A stretch of DNA of 64,000 bases from Gautieria morchelliformis (GCA_015179125.1 WHVA01000151.1:62001-126000); one strand, 5' to 3'. Positions 1 to 12,690 are shown, numbered from the stretch's first letter. Notes: a model not told the origin generated them from the letters alone. Translations and numbers: made by a program.

Positions 1-1690
1 ATGTAAACGCCAGATCGATCGATCATCGATCAGCACCCATGTGAGGCTTCTGATCTCGCGCGCAGTTCTGCAATAATCACAGGTGGTATGCAGAAAAGGG
101 CAAATGTGAACAAGAGGACGTGCAAGAGTCTATGCGATCGTGAGACAAGCCATCGAAGCAGCGCGTGTCACTGGTGTGCATGTGAGGACATGCAAGTCAA
201 GTCCCTAGCATGAGGGTATGTTTGCCGCTGGGTGGGCTACAAACCTTGTATCTGCACAGTTAGAAATGGCTTCTCATCCTGGATGCGACATGGCTCCGTC
301 ATCAGAAAAATCTCGCAAATATCATAAAGGATTGCATTGATATTATAATATATGTCATCGGAATAAGTGCTGAAACGGCATACCTGACATTGTGACGATG
401 GTATACCCAAAGGTTATGTCTTGCCATCGGGTACCATGGAGATTACCATGTGCCGGTGTTAAAACCATGGGCCCCCATGACCTGCAACAATGGTGGCTCG
501 CCGTCACGATTATGACCTCTGGTATCTCAATGACCAGCGCATAACCAGTTACCTGAAATATAGATACCCTGATAACCAGTCCCCTAACATCTAGATACCC
601 TGACAACCAGTCTCCTGACATCCAGATACCCTGATACTGGTGTCATTGCAAGCGGGGACCCACGAGGTACAATTATGGTGAGTTCCAGCAATAAATTCCG
701 TCCATCACTATTGGGTGACCAGCGGCCTGACACTGAGATACATATGCGGAAAAATTGTATATAGCGAACTTCAAGGATATATAACATATAAAGTAGCCGC
801 ATTTACACCATACTACAAGCAGTTGAGCCCATCCCTGCCTACTCGGATGCTTCCAATTGCGCGAGCATCTTCCCATGCACAGTGTCTCCCTTCGGCTCAT
901 TATACTCATGTGCATTGGGAAAGATTTTTCTAATAAGGTGTCAGTTAATTACCAATGCACAACCGGTTGACTTACCCTTTCCACCATCTCAACAGGGCTT
1001 CGCGTCGCTGGACCATGCACTCATCACCTAAGAGGTCTGCGATGGAGCGATAAAAGCCGTGGTAGTCGAACCGTCCCAGATCGCCGCCGACATGGAAGGT
1101 GCCTTGTGAGGATAAGCCAAAATGTGTTATATTATGGATGGGAGATTAATCTCTATCCTATCACTCTTGCGCTGATACCGGCGCATCTATTACACGCGCA
1201 TGCGTTATCAGACGCGCGCGCATCTAGCCGGCCCCTTTAACCCTGAGCCGGATTGCGGGGCCACTCGAGGCACAGATCCGAGATGGAGCGCAGAAGGCGC
1301 TCCATCGTTCCTGAATGACATATTAGCTCCACAGTAATATAGAATGAGCTCCACAGATCAAGGCACAAGTACCTAATGACCAGATAGGTACATACTCCAG
1401 CACCGGTGCATACATCATGCACCGGCGGCATCTGTTCGCTCCACAAGCGTCATTCACATCTTTCATAGCATAGCTTCGTTCCAAGCTGGTTAAATAGCTA
1501 GGGAACATGTATAGAACCTTAGGCAGTAAGAAACTCCATTTGTGCTATTGTAGCTGGCTGTATTGAAGCCACAGTTCTCGTCGTATTGGCCCCAGACTCG
1601 CTTCAGCCCTTAATTGGTGCTTGAAGACATTTCTCCCTAGTTCCCTTGACCCCTCATCATATACGTACGCAGCTGCTTGCGCGCCGTGAC
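1..1690. other. No recognisable gene; sparse left edge
   Basis: I see no coding stretch here with family motifs, sensible introns or useful length. All open frames are short and mutually overlapping. The only internal structure noted is three tandem 31-bp units at 541-633. The region lies downstream (3') of the minus-strand gene that ends near 1725 and may contain its untranslated remains. Confidence 0.5.
541..633. repeat. Three tandem 31-bp units
   Basis: Units begin ATAACCAG or ACAACCAG and end AGATACCCTG, at 541-571, 572-602 and 603-633. They are all 31 bp long and differ at several positions. A partial fourth unit may follow. Function unknown; a small minisatellite. Confidence 0.8.
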
Positions 1691-1724
1691 TTACAACAAA
1701 ATGTACCTGTGGGGGCCCATGAGA

Positions 1725-3072
1725 TTAAATCAGACCTCCCAGCAGAATACGCACCAAGGTCGTGATGTAGCTTATCGATGGGATTGAGATATCGGTCATG
1801 TTATTAACCTGTGCATTGCCCTTCTTGGTCGCACGGGCGGATGTTCCCCTGCCATCAATGGCACTGGGGCCGATCATGACAGCGCGATATGCCTGCATCT
1901 CATCAACTGAGCAATGGGAACATGAATAGAATAAGAAATTATAGATACACGCACCCGGATGAGTATCTCGCTGTGCAAGAAACCAGACAACAAATTATCA
2001 GGATTCACCTTGTCATCTTCATACAAGAACACAGGATAATCCTGGGGCCGGAAAGTTTCAACTCCTTCTTTGATGCGCCGGCGAAACCTAGATGTGTGTC
2101 AGTGATAGACATGGATATGCAATGACAGTACATACTCCTCATCCTCGTCCCACTCCTTTACTTTCTCAGCACTCACGAGGAGCCGCCCGATCTGAGGATG
2201 GTTGAATCCTCAGCTTTCCTTGTTGTTTGTCTTCAGAGCCGGGTGGAAGGAGCGGATGGATTGCATGAGGTCTTTGACACATTTTATGTCTTCACCGTGG
2301 CCACAGGCACGTGCATTCTCCATCTGGCTCGTCAAGCGTCATTGAGAATGCAATATTGCTTCAGGAAGTCAGGCACTTACAATAGTAGCTACCTCTTCAA
2401 CACCATGCGTCCGAATCTCTTCTGAAAGACGAGGGCAGATCTCGACTAGTCGCTTGTATTGTCGCTGCGTGGTGTGCAAGCTAGAATACAAAATGATCAA
2501 TGAGTTCAGTGGCAAGAGGGGGAAGAGTTACTAGGTATCATCAGCCTCGCCGTCAGATGCGTCACACTGGCCTTCGTTAATGATGAGTTCGAAGCGGCAC
2601 CACATTTCTACTGGGCGACTGAAATGTTGTGCTGGCCTCGAAAGTGGGTCACGTTTCCTAGGAGGATGGCAAGCAAGCATTAGTGTATACAGAGTACATG
2701 GTAATGTGATGCAAACGGTTTCTTGCACGCCGTTCCCTCAGAATAGCTGGTGCGATACCTCTTGCGCGAAGGTTCGTGTTCATATTCGGAACCGGAAATG
2801 GGGCCAGTGCTGCCTCCAGACTCCGTCTGGCCCCGGTGATGTGACTGTCCTCCCCATATGAGGTCACTCGATGGGGAGGAGAGTCTTGTGCTGCTGCCAC
2901 GGCTTGAAGACGCAGCAGTGGAATGCCGGGTCGGAGAGGGTGAACTGGCCCCCTCGTATGCCGCATGGAAGATTGTTGTGAGGAGTGCGAGGACCGATGC
3001 TTCAAGCGCGAGCTTGTTGATGAGGGCATTATGGGTCACAGTGAGGGGGTTCGGGTATAAAGAGGGCGCCAT
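1725..3072 (-). pseudogene. Decayed member of an Agaricomycete-specific protein family (DUF6698-like)
   Basis: Read on the minus strand from an ATG at 3072, exons separated by short introns encode a Ser/Pro-rich N-terminus. Then come a segment containing YKRLVEICPRL, the motif GFNHPQIGRLL, a segment with PVFLYEDD, and the C-terminal motif ARATKKGNAQVNNMT followed by ITTLVRILL. This order and these motifs match a family repeated many times in mushroom genomes; I believe it is catalogued as DUF6698, function unknown. An in-frame TGA at 2210-2212 stands where an Arg before GFNHP is usual, so the copy is probably dead or needs editing. The family is often found near transposons, and here the Plavaka transposase lies upstream on the same strand. 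Exon borders are approximate. Confidence 0.6.
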
Positions 3073-4316
3073 GTCCTATGGCCAACGCAGGCCTTATAGG
3101 TCCTGGCACGCTGCGTCACGTGACCCACCGCGTCGAACACTGCCCGCCGGGCAGTCACGGTGGCCGGTCTTGTGGCCTTGTCACCTGGCATGAAGGATGT
3201 CTCATGAGGGGTGAGTGACTGCCTTGCACCGTACTTATTACTAACTTTGACTTATCTGGGGTGTACTTGTGAGATGGCACTGGTCCAAGCCACGGGTGGG
3301 GCAACCTGGCTATTCTTCAATAGCCTGAGGAATGCGGTCAGGGCATGGTTGCTTGCACGCACAATATGGATGTGGTCAGTAAAATGCGCGACAGGGAGAA
3401 CGATGAAAAAAAAAAACAGAATTGAGTCAAGATGACCGACATAACATCATCTTGACTCAATTCTTTCGTGGACAAGAATGTCTAAGGTTGCACATCTCGC
3501 GCGTTCGTAAATTCTCTTCGAAGGAGCCATGGATATTCAATGTCTGCAGCAGTGGTCAGCAGCAAGTTTATTTTTCCCGACACTTTCCAATATCCACAAT
3601 GACCTTGTCAGCTGAAGAAGACGGTGGGTCTGTACGAGTATCATCGCTCACACAAGGCTAAAATGGTATATTTTGGTGGATATTCGATGCCATTGATGTA
3701 CGGAGACGTAGGACAAGGTGCAAATTTTCATAGTCCAGCTGGATGTGCTGTCTTCATCGCTTCTTAGTTGTGAGTGAGCCGCAATCATGTTCGACAAGGA
3801 GCAGGACTTTTTGATGTTGGGCACATGGTGCAGTCCATGGAGGTTTCTCGCTCTTAGATTCTGTAAGTGAGGGCTACCGCCTCTTCCATCCGATCGGCGG
3901 TTTCCACCCGTCACACCATTCCTCGTCCTGCTTCGCCTGCCACATATTCACAGTATCCGCACCGTCAATCACCATTCGCCTGCCATATATTCAACAACAC
4001 TCACGATATCTTGCTCTCCATCATGCTGTCACGATATTCACCCCGCCGTCACAACAGGACGGCATACAAACGAGAGTTCTGTGGCGTCGCACGCCTCTTG
4101 AAGTTAACGACACGACCTGCACTCTACACGTACATGTTCACGGGTTGCACCAAAATTTCTTCATCTAACCCATGACCCTCCATTGCTCAGCCTGTTACTT
4201 CACGTGTCTGGGCCCAGCATCATCATTGACTTTGTTTGAGTAGGTCACCGGCGGGATGTCATGGCACACGACGTAGTACATGCTTCGTCCTAGTACTACC
4301 CCTTTTGTCACCGTGT
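3073..4316. other. Intergenic, no gene seen
   Basis: This lies between the start of the decayed family gene and the 3' end of the Plavaka gene, both on the minus strand. Short plus-strand frames have no family motifs. The only notable structure is the inverted repeat at 3419-3463. Confidence 0.5.
3419..3463. repeat. Perfect 17-bp inverted repeat, 11-nt loop
   Basis: GAATTGAGTCAAGATGA at 3419-3435 is mirrored exactly by TCATCTTGACTCAATTC at 3447-3463. An A-run precedes it. It could be a terminator-like hairpin, a footprint of a TIR element, or a tiny mobile hairpin. No target duplication was found to decide. Confidence 0.75.
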
Positions 4317-7300
4317 TCAGTATGTACATTCTGCATCAATATCACTTTTGTCTTGCCAGTCATCCTCAATATACGCATCCTTGTCGGCATTCTCACCTAA
4401 TTCAGATGCATCAGAGTCTTTGCTGTCCCCACCTGAGCTGCGGCTGTCATCCGAGTCACTGTGCGTTGAATCGTCATCTCCCCCTGGTAGCCGCGATCCC
4501 CTGGGCTCGGGGTTTTCATATCGATCCATATCAGTCTCACCATCGGAAGAAACAGCATCGTGGCGATGATGGCTTGAAAGCGTGTCCGAGCTCGGTGGGT
4601 CATGGTCGATATTTCCTGTTTGACTGTGAATGTGGCCAATGCTGCCTCCCATATATTGCATGAGCATGTCTCGGTCAACCCATCTGTCAGGTATATAAGG
4701 ACCTCCGTGCATCAGGTCAAAGATGATGATGAGATACCTATTCACATAGAAGTATTCCCAGTCCCCTTCTGCTTCCCGAGCCAGGGAAGGGGGACAAAGT
4801 GAGTGCGTGTGGCCATGAGCAAACGCTGGAATGAGGTGTGCGGCTCTCACAATGGCCTTGGGGTCCAAGAATCTGGAAGCTTCATGGTCTTCGTGTGGGA
4901 CAAATCCCACCCGTTCCAGTCGTCTCACATTCCACCCGGATGAGTGGCTGGGATCATGACCAAACCACCTGACCCATAAGAATTCCAGTCGGGTGGGGGG
5001 TGTGAGTCCTTGACTTGAACGCAAAATGATGTTGGCGTGAAACACGCCCAGTACGCGTGCGTACCAGAAGGGATGAATTGCTGTAGAATGACTATCTTCA
5101 TTGGAAAATACCATGATGTCGCACTTTGAGGTCCGAGGACTGATTATGTCCTGATCCCGACGCACATCGTAAGTGGTAAAGTTGACCCGCAGGAAGGTGT
5201 GTTTGTAGATGTGATGGTGCTGGAAGAAAAGGGTTTCACATGCCTGTTCAGAGAATTCCTGCTCTTCGCCCGCCCCACCATGCCCATGGATCCGGGACAG
5301 CAGGTGATTTTTCAGTCTCATGATAAAATCCTAGGTTACCGCATGCCATCACATGGAAGTCCCACAGGAGTATTCAAGAAGTCTCACATTTGTGGCTGGA
5401 TCCTCAGCACATTGGGCCAACCAGTCCCCAAGATAAAGGGGGTTTCGTGGATCTTGCGCAATGTGATATGCTTGCGCAAGTGTGACAGGCTCGGATAGTT
5501 CAGTAGACCGACCTTCCAGCCCGACTTGGTGTTCAGGAACTGTAATGTTCCGTGCTTGCAGTTTCTGGGCACTGCGATGGATCTGCGCTGTGTGTTGGTC
5601 AAGTTTGGTCAGTTGGTGTGTGAACATTTTCTTGCTCAACCAGTTTCGATATCGTGATTTGACTTTGCGGTGAGACAGTTCGCCTGTCATGACGTGTTTA
5701 TTCTCATACTCAGGTGCTCTATCCTGCCATTTCTCACTCCATCTCCGTGTTCGTTCCGATCGCCATGGTCATGTTCGGCAACCAATTCGCGCTGTTCACG
5801 CCAATTACCATAGCCACACCATCAACACATGATCGACATCTTTGGACTGACTTGGAAGTCATTGCTGGGCCTATCACCTCCTCTGCTCGACCCTCTTCCA
5901 ATGGTGTTCTGAAAATCGGATTGTCATGACCTGTGTATTTCCTGCACCTTGTTATCCCCACTTCCCCTTTCACTACTCCTCCCCAGTGTTTGCCCTTCCT
6001 CGCATTTTGCCGAACAGCCATTCGCTGCTCGCATCATTCGCCAGCAGGCACATCATCAAATCACGATCGACATCCCTACCCGGCATGATGGCTCGTCAGT
6101 AACTCCATCAGCTTCTTGATCCAACCCCCTTTTGGTGTTCATATGAGCAGGGTGCATTCGTGGGACGTCCTACCCGTAGGTTGTGTGGGATCAACCCAGT
6201 AGACGAAGAACCCGTGCAGGGCAGTGCATATGCGGGCCCCAAGACATGATTTCGTAGGTGTCTTCTCCACCTTCACTCTCTGTCGTTTCATGTTCTCCCT
6301 CTTCTCTCATTCTATTGTATGTTTATTTCATCTATGTTGTATCATGACTGCGCACCCCTATCCAACCCTGACTCGTGACGGCCTCTTTCCTATTCGCTGA
6401 TACCTTATGAGCATTCGATATAAGTAGTTTACATTCGCATGCATATTCCCCAGTTCAATTATCATACGTCGTCCATCTTGTGCAAACTTGACCTCACTGC
6501 GATCATCGTCTTGAGCCTTCTCTTGGAGATTTCTATCTTCGACCAGCAGAGGACTTAGGCATCACTGGTGAGTTCTCATACTTCATCTTCGTTATCTTAG
6601 CCTTTGAACTATTCTCTGTGCTGTTGGCGAAGGGATTGTCGAGACTTAGACAGCCCTTCCGTGGGACCTTTCACGTTACATCGTCAAGTACCATGGGCTA
6701 TTTCGCTATGACTGTAGATAGGGTGAGCCCCGTTCGGGCAGCCCTCTTATCTTGTGAACATTTATTGGTTCACCTATTTGCCGAACGGCATACTTATTCG
6801 CACAAGTCATTCGGGCATTCGCTGTGTTCACTAATACACGATACTAACGCCTAAAAACCAATCTTGACATAGCCCTACATATGATATCTGTGTGTGAGTG
6901 TGGATGCCAGCATTGTGCATGGCCTGACGTACTATTTGCGTCGAATACGAGTCTGTGGTGCCGAATTCCCGTATGTCCTGGACATAGTGTCCCAGCGCAT
7001 GTAATTTGTAAGTCTTCAAGTTGAACGTCCGAGGCCGGCGTGTAGACTGGAAAGAGGTGGTCGTACCTACAGCCTGTTTACCCTTTGCCTGGCTCCCCAC
7101 CTCTTTCCTGGCGGCTGCACGAGCATGTGCGGCTGCCTCCCGCGGGGTCTCTCAAGTAGCAAACTGAGGACAGACGGTTTTTGAAAAGAAGCGGAGGGAT
7201 TGGCCAAGTTGAACGGTTATCGCGTCAAGTCGGTCAAGGGTATCCTCCATGTGCATGCAGAGTTTCGCGAGGCCATGCCACCAGGCTAAGATAAATAATA

Positions 7301-9720
7301 AATTTTGGACGTGCCCGTTCCATGGCTCGGGCAGAAGCCCTTCCAATGCAGGCATAGCACACTATAGAAATGTTCAGAGGTATGGATACATCTGTGGTGA
7401 ATGACCTGCCTGTAAGATGTCTTCAAAATCCTGGGCCGCCAGTTTCTTCATGTCTGCCACATTGTGCGCAAAGCGGTGCATGGTGGCTTGACCAAAGGTT
7501 GGCATTGCACGGAACCTCAACGAATATCAGGAACAAGTTAACTTGCTGGGAGGTGGGAACCTACCGTTCATTGAGCTCCTGCACCTGTGCTGTGCCCTCA
7601 CTGTCCAAGATCCGAACTAGGTGTGTGAAGAGCGCCTTCCACACCCCAAGCTCTACCTCGTGCATGAGATCGCATGCCAGCATTTGAAAAAATTGAAATT
7701 GGCCCCAGAGAGGACCTGCGAGAACGCATTCTATAAGAATATCTGCGTCAACCGATGATTATGATAATGTGCAAAAGCCCCAACCTTTGTTGGTGTGAGT
7801 GAGTATTGCTTGAGAAGTGCATCCACAGCCTCACTGTTGACTACATACCCGTCCTCGTAAATAATACGACGTGCCGTTTCCACATTGTAACAGCGCTCGT
7901 CACTATCAGCCCGTACGTTCTCTCACGTCCGACAATCCCTCGCTGTGCCGAGTCTGTATATATCCTCTTTACATACCATACAATGTGGACAGGGACAGTG
8001 TCCCAAAACCCTGATGCACGCGAGCAGGACCCTGATGCGAGTAGGTTAACCTGAGGCACTGCATCTGTAGTAGACTCACTTCTCTGGATAATCAGCAGAC
8101 CACATGAATATACGGGGGAATATCCAACGAGTCACTCCATCGTAACACTTGATCAACATCCCATTTTTCCATGCCTCAATAAACTCCTCATCAAACAGAA
8201 CCCTTAGTGCAGCATGGTAAATCTCCCGACGGCAATGTGTCATTAAGGGATCCAGTGCACGCCCTTTCGTGCAGGCCCGAATGAAGTCTTGAGTACTGTC
8301 CGGAAGCTGGATGTTCGCTGAGAGTCAATCATACCAAAAAAAAAAGTGGCGCACCCCTGGCAAATAGGCTACATGATGACATGCCTGGGCTGACGGTTTA
8401 CACCGCAACCACTTGGACTGATTACCAAAGAATAAATAGACCGGCCACAGCTTTGCCTGACCAAACTGGGCCAGATGTGTGGCATCAGAACAAAACATCA
8501 ACGCGGCCAGGCACATAGGGTAGTTGTCGCCTTCCTTTTGCGGTAGATTCTGGATTGCTTCGTGTTCTCGGAGCCATCCATCTGAGTTCAATAGCTCATC
8601 TCGAACGCACTGGAGTTTTGCAGTTCCATCCTTCCAAAATTGCTTGAAAGGATTAAAATGGAAAAACTGAGCTGCTGGGTCATCCTCAAATACTGACTGA
8701 ATCAGTGCCGGCACAGAACGATGCCATAACCCCAGGATATCAAAGGATTACCTACTCTCATACCGCTGGCTCCCAGCAGCTTTTTTCTTGACTCCGGTCG
8801 GAATGTCAATGCTTAGGGTCATTTCTTTCCAACCCTCACCACCCCCATATGGTTTGTCTCCTGTCTCCCTCGCAAGCGACTCGTCAATATCATCCCATCC
8901 GAGGCCTTCCAGGTCTCGGACATCAAAATCAGGCGACAGTAAGACATTTCTGACCAAGTCCTTGAAGCCGGCCTTGGATTTGGTATCACCGCTTCCCCAG
9001 AACCAGCGTCCAAGACGCCAGGAGCTGATATTAGGATATGGCCACAGCGAGTCATAGAGAGAAGGTGGCTGTGAAGCCTGAGGAGGTGTATGTGCAGAAA
9101 CCTCACCGGGAGCCATGTATTCATCAGGAATACGACTGGGTCATCCATAATACCAACGTGAGAGACCGAAAGCGTTCACGGCTGTGCGGACGGTCTCTGT
9201 CAAAAGCACTCGCAGATGGGGGCCAATCTGTAGAAAGCGACGGGGAGCCATGATGTCAGTTGTATGAACCTGCTCAGGAGGGGGTTCGATTGGTGGGGGT
9301 AGTGGAGCCGGCCCATCTGGAAGCACATCTTGCCGTAGCACTTGCCTCGACCCATGGCCTCTTTGGCTGATATTGGTTCATCCAGGAGCATCTATGTCAG
9401 ATGTTATCCAAGAGCCTGCCGCATGTGAGGAAAGTACAGTACTTACCTCCATTGCAGCAGACTCAGGGGCCATGACCCCATGAGCTCCTTCACGTGCCGA
9501 GGACAAGGCCTCAGTTGGACCTGCCGATGTCAGGTCCAACTGAGGCCTCTTTCTATGGGGTGGAGAGCGGGATCTCTGGGATGAGCGATGCTTCCGAGTC
9601 CGGAGTTTCTTCTCTGTCTGATAGTGGGGGGCACAAATCTCAGCACAGTTGCGCTCATGCTTCGTCAGGTCTGACTGCCGAATATATGGGCACTGACAGG
9701 CTGAACAGGTGATTGGCATG
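4317..9720 (-). pseudogene. Plavaka-type (CACTA superfamily) transposase, interrupted
   Basis: Minus-strand multi-exon gene. The start chosen is the ATG at 9720, giving MPITCSACQ and a C2HC finger (CSAC...HERNC). Next come NAFGLSRWYYG (near 9150), WPYPNISSWRLGRW (near 9030), SDATHLAQFGQAKLWP (near 8460), DLMHEVELGVWKALF (near 7650), TFNLKTYKLHALGHY (near 7010), GELSHRKVKSRYR (near 5670), and a C-terminal domain ending WVDRDMLMQYMGGSIGH plus an acidic tail. This order is the classic Plavaka layout. Short GT-AG introns join the pieces, e.g. after DPATN near 5380. A solo LTR (5685-6869) splits it just after an intron acceptor, and an in-frame TGA sits at 9141-9143 in place of Arg. Transposase activity is therefore unlikely. 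The usual role is cut-and-paste DNA transposition in the nucleus. I did not find convincing terminal inverted repeats. Confidence 0.85.
5685..6869 (+). mobile_element. Solo LTR, family A (copy A1), inside the Plavaka gene
   Basis: It begins TGTCATGACG and ends CTTGACA, i.e. TG...CA. The flanks are TCGCC (5680-5684) and TAGCC (6870-6874), a 5-bp target duplication with one mismatch. Removing it restores a 59-nt intron (GTACGT...TAG) and the reading STQI-GELSHR of the transposase. A second copy at 52905-54148 is similar along its whole length, with an exact TSD. No internal retrotransposon genes are attached, hence solo LTR. The mismatch suggests an older insertion. Confidence 0.9.
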
Positions 9721-10204
9721 GCTCTGACTCGAAAGCAGGTCGGATGGGTGGGGACGGTCATGGTACTTCAAGGACTTGATAATTGGGGTGCATTGGAAAC
9801 CGACCGTGACCTTGATCAAGACACTGACTGACTTGGAGTAATCGGCCCTCATAGTGCCGCATTTACTAGCCGCCATTGACTGCTGACTCCTGCGAGTGCC
9901 ACTATCGGCCATAGTGGCCATACTTCAACATAGTGAGATCAGCATAGGTTATTCTGATCACAAGACATCAGGTTGTCAGGCAGCCTCCCATGACCTACCA
10001 CTATGAGGCTAGATTGCAACCGATTAGCATCGATCACCAAAGTGCGTATTCCTGGGGCTGGTATGCCCAGTGTCACCAGGGGTGACGATGTCACACCGCC
10101 GCAGCGCGGTTTCTCTGATGGTCAGCTTGGGCAGGAACAGACACAAAAATGATGCATACGCTGAATTGCTCGTCTGCTCAACATTGCTCATTATCACCAG
10201 GCAT
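9721..10204. other. Plavaka upstream region, no gene seen
   Basis: This is minus-strand 5' flank of the transposase and the 3' edge of the Mo25 fragment. It holds an overlapping open frame (to about 9921) that lacks family motifs. A CACTGGGCATACC string on the minus strand near 10065 resembles a CACTA-type end, but I could not find its partner on the other side. Confidence 0.4.
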
Positions 10205-10949
10205 TAAGGGCAACGAGAGCTCCCAAACGGTCATTATGAAAGCCCTTCAGAAATGCCAATAGCTTGTCTTTGTTTCTTCTCAAGGTCGAGTCGATTTGTG
10301 GTGGCTTCTTCGGGTTGGCGACAAAAACCTTGAAAACGTGAAACGCCTCGAACTGAATGTTGCATGACTTATCCCAAAAAAGATTGATCATCATCTTCAG
10401 ATTTGCTTTCATACGTCCAGCTTCAGCCCTCAGGAAACCCAAACCTCCGGATACGTACCTTCATTGGAGATGTATCGCGTCATGACATTGAAGTTAGCCT
10501 GATCTAGAAGAATTTCGCCGAGCAACTTCAGTGACGACCGTTTCGTGACGTAGTTCATAGATTACAGGAGCGCAGTGTACGAATTGAAAAACTGCGAGGG
10601 TAACATAAGCCGACATTCTGTGAAACGTGGCCACCACACTTTACCTGATCATAGTTTTCTCCAGATATTTTTTCTCCAGATATTCGGCTACCATGGGTTT
10701 ATGTCTAGTCAGTGTTTCCTGAATACGACGTTATTCACAGTCACAAGAAAAAGAACACGTGAGAACCTTATAGTTGGCAAATGCATCGCAAGAGATCCCG
10801 AATGTCCGCTCCTCGATATAATGCGGGAAAGAGTAAAATCTAAACATCAAGTAAGCGATTGAATGCACACCACCTCCAAACGTACTGGTCGGACCAAAGC
10901 AAGAGCTTCCATAACGATTCATGCCGCAGCATCTCTTTGAGAATCATGA
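10205..10949 (-). pseudogene. Mo25/Hym1 (CAB39-like) gene fragment
   Basis: Minus-strand exons encode, in order: [66 protein letters not shown], and [20 protein letters not shown] ending [15 protein letters not shown]. This is the armadillo-like core of Mo25, a scaffold that activates GCK-family kinases in morphogenesis pathways. Introns are short and GT-AG. Both ends are missing: upstream it is fused within an exon to a polymerase-epsilon fragment, and downstream the frame leaves the family right after FHNDR. A captured gene fragment is more likely than a functional gene. Confidence 0.85.
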
Positions 10950-12690
10950 ACATGCTGTTCCGAGTTTCAGCAACGCTCGCACGACTAGTGGGACCTGTGT
11001 TGTTCATGGGTCAGCATTCATTCAGCAACAATCAGGAGACTTACTTTGAGCTCACATACCCCATCTACGTTGGGGTTGTTCACCATATTTAGAAAGTGTG
11101 ATTCTTCGTGAAGAAACTGTTGTGATAAACGCAACTATCCCATTTCAAATCATTTATATACAAAAGAAACTAATAAAGAAAGAAAAAAGAAAAAGATCAA
11201 AAAAAAAAAAGAAACAAAAAAAAATGACATTTATGACAGACGTCGGCGCAGACGACGATCACATGAATTTACGATATGCTATATTACCCATAGATCGGGT
11301 AATGTACAGAAGTTCGGGCATCGACCACGTGCAGTCGATCAGGGACGGCGCGCCTATCGAGTGATGGCATCGGCCATGACGTCGACAGGCGCCAGGCCAT
11401 AGGCACCAAGGGGTGTGGGCACCAAACGCCACAGAGGACAATAGACTGCGCAGGAGTATAGGGTGCTGTGGAGCGACCTGAGAATGTCACCTGCAGTATA
11501 CATACTCAATCAGCTGCCCCACAGAAAGGGCACAGAGACAGCGGCCCCATCTCCAAGCCCAGCATTTATGCTGGGCAGGGTAAACTCAGCTCCATTTTTC
11601 TATTTGAACCCCATGACACGTCTGACTGATTACTATCTTAACATCATGTGGACAGGGGCTTTGTATACTAGGTACAGATCTCTATTCCAAAGCCCAGACA
11701 ATCCTAACACCATCCCCATCACCCCATGACTTTATGACTATAAATTAGTCACCCCTTAGTTACAAGTAGCTTTTCGATCCATCCGTCCAATATCTTGAAC
11801 ACTAGTAGTTACTATCAACATAGTATAAATAGCTAGTACAAATGTATGAACGAAATCATCCAGAATCGATTATTCTGCCTCCTGAAATTACTGTAGTCTT
11901 GTTTGATAGCTACAGAGCTCAGATCTTGATAGTTTATTCCAAATCTTTGTCGAGGGTCTACTATCACTGTTTACTCTACACTACCTTAAAAGCGAACGCT
12001 TTTGATCTGGTTATCCCTTGGATCGACACCGTTCTTCTGTCGACATGGTCACGTGACTCTCATTCATCAGTGCTGGACGCGCATCGAAAAGCTTAGTCAG
12101 CACATAGAAGAGGGGCGAACACAGTGGCTCCAGTCACTGAGCAATAGATTCTATTCGTTGAAAGGCACTAATTAACACCTTAATCCAAAAGAAACAGGTC
12201 CTCCGACATGGTGATTTTATACAGATTGATGCATGGGTGACCCCGCGAGAGGGTGCGGACGATCTGTTCATGAGAATAAGTGTCGTCAAATGGATTATCA
12301 GCCGGTTGGCTCTTTATATTTAGGTAGAACTCCCTAGGTATACGAAGGGCGACTGGAACAAGTTCAGAATCCACCCCGAGCCATAAGGTGAACTGGCCGG
12401 GACCACGTCCGGGACGGATTTGTACGATGTCCCAAGAATGAAAAGCTCACACTTTGACACCTCGGAACATGGAAGGGACTACCTGAGTAGTCGACCCACC
12501 CAGTCGAACCTCGCGCCTTTCCTTCCAGCGGGCGTATGGATTTCAGCCACTTGGAAATTGGAATAATTCTCGGCAGGGTCTGGAAGAGGTTTCTTATGGG
12601 GACCACCTCGACCTCTATTGGGATATGGTGCCATTGGTAAGTGTGGAACGCAGCAGCAGGGCCGTGCCCGGCGCGGCCGAGCAATCAACG
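10950..12690 (-). pseudogene. DNA polymerase epsilon catalytic subunit fragment, split by repeat R1
   Basis: Minus-strand reading gives SWDIVQIRPG, then LWLGVDSELVPVALRIPRE, FYLNIKS, and RGHPCINLYKITMSEDLFL. Across repeat R1 it continues HEESHFLNMVNNPNVDG, a GT-AG intron, and VPLVVRALLKLGTAC. This follows the order of the region in the C-terminal half of Pol epsilon (Pol2/POLE). Pol epsilon is the leading-strand replicative polymerase; this piece lacks the polymerase and exonuclease motifs. R1 (11118-12190) interrupts the exon with a GAAAC target duplication. At about 10950 the exon runs straight into Mo25 sequence. The upstream limit near 12690 is uncertain because the two open frames there could not be resolved. 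Confidence 0.75.
11118..12190 (-). mobile_element. Repeat R, full copy R1 (1.07 kb, 5-bp TSD)
   Basis: On the minus strand it begins TTTTGGATTAAGG and ends TTTATCACAACA. GAAAC flanks it at 11113-11117 and 12191-12195. Removing it rejoins the polymerase-epsilon exon in frame. It matches R2 (61514-62531) end to end in inverse orientation, and parts inside the palindrome arms. There are no long ORFs. The ends are neither clean TG...CA nor a good TIR, so the class (odd solo LTR or TIR element) is open. Confidence 0.8.

Noticed and set aside
4280-4663. Plus-strand 127-codon frame opposite the Plavaka tail
   Set aside because: Antisense shadow of the acidic C-terminal coding region.
9960-10130. 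CACTGGGCATACC as the 5' end of the Plavaka element
   Set aside because: No inverted partner or 2-3 bp TSD found near the other end, so the element border is left open.
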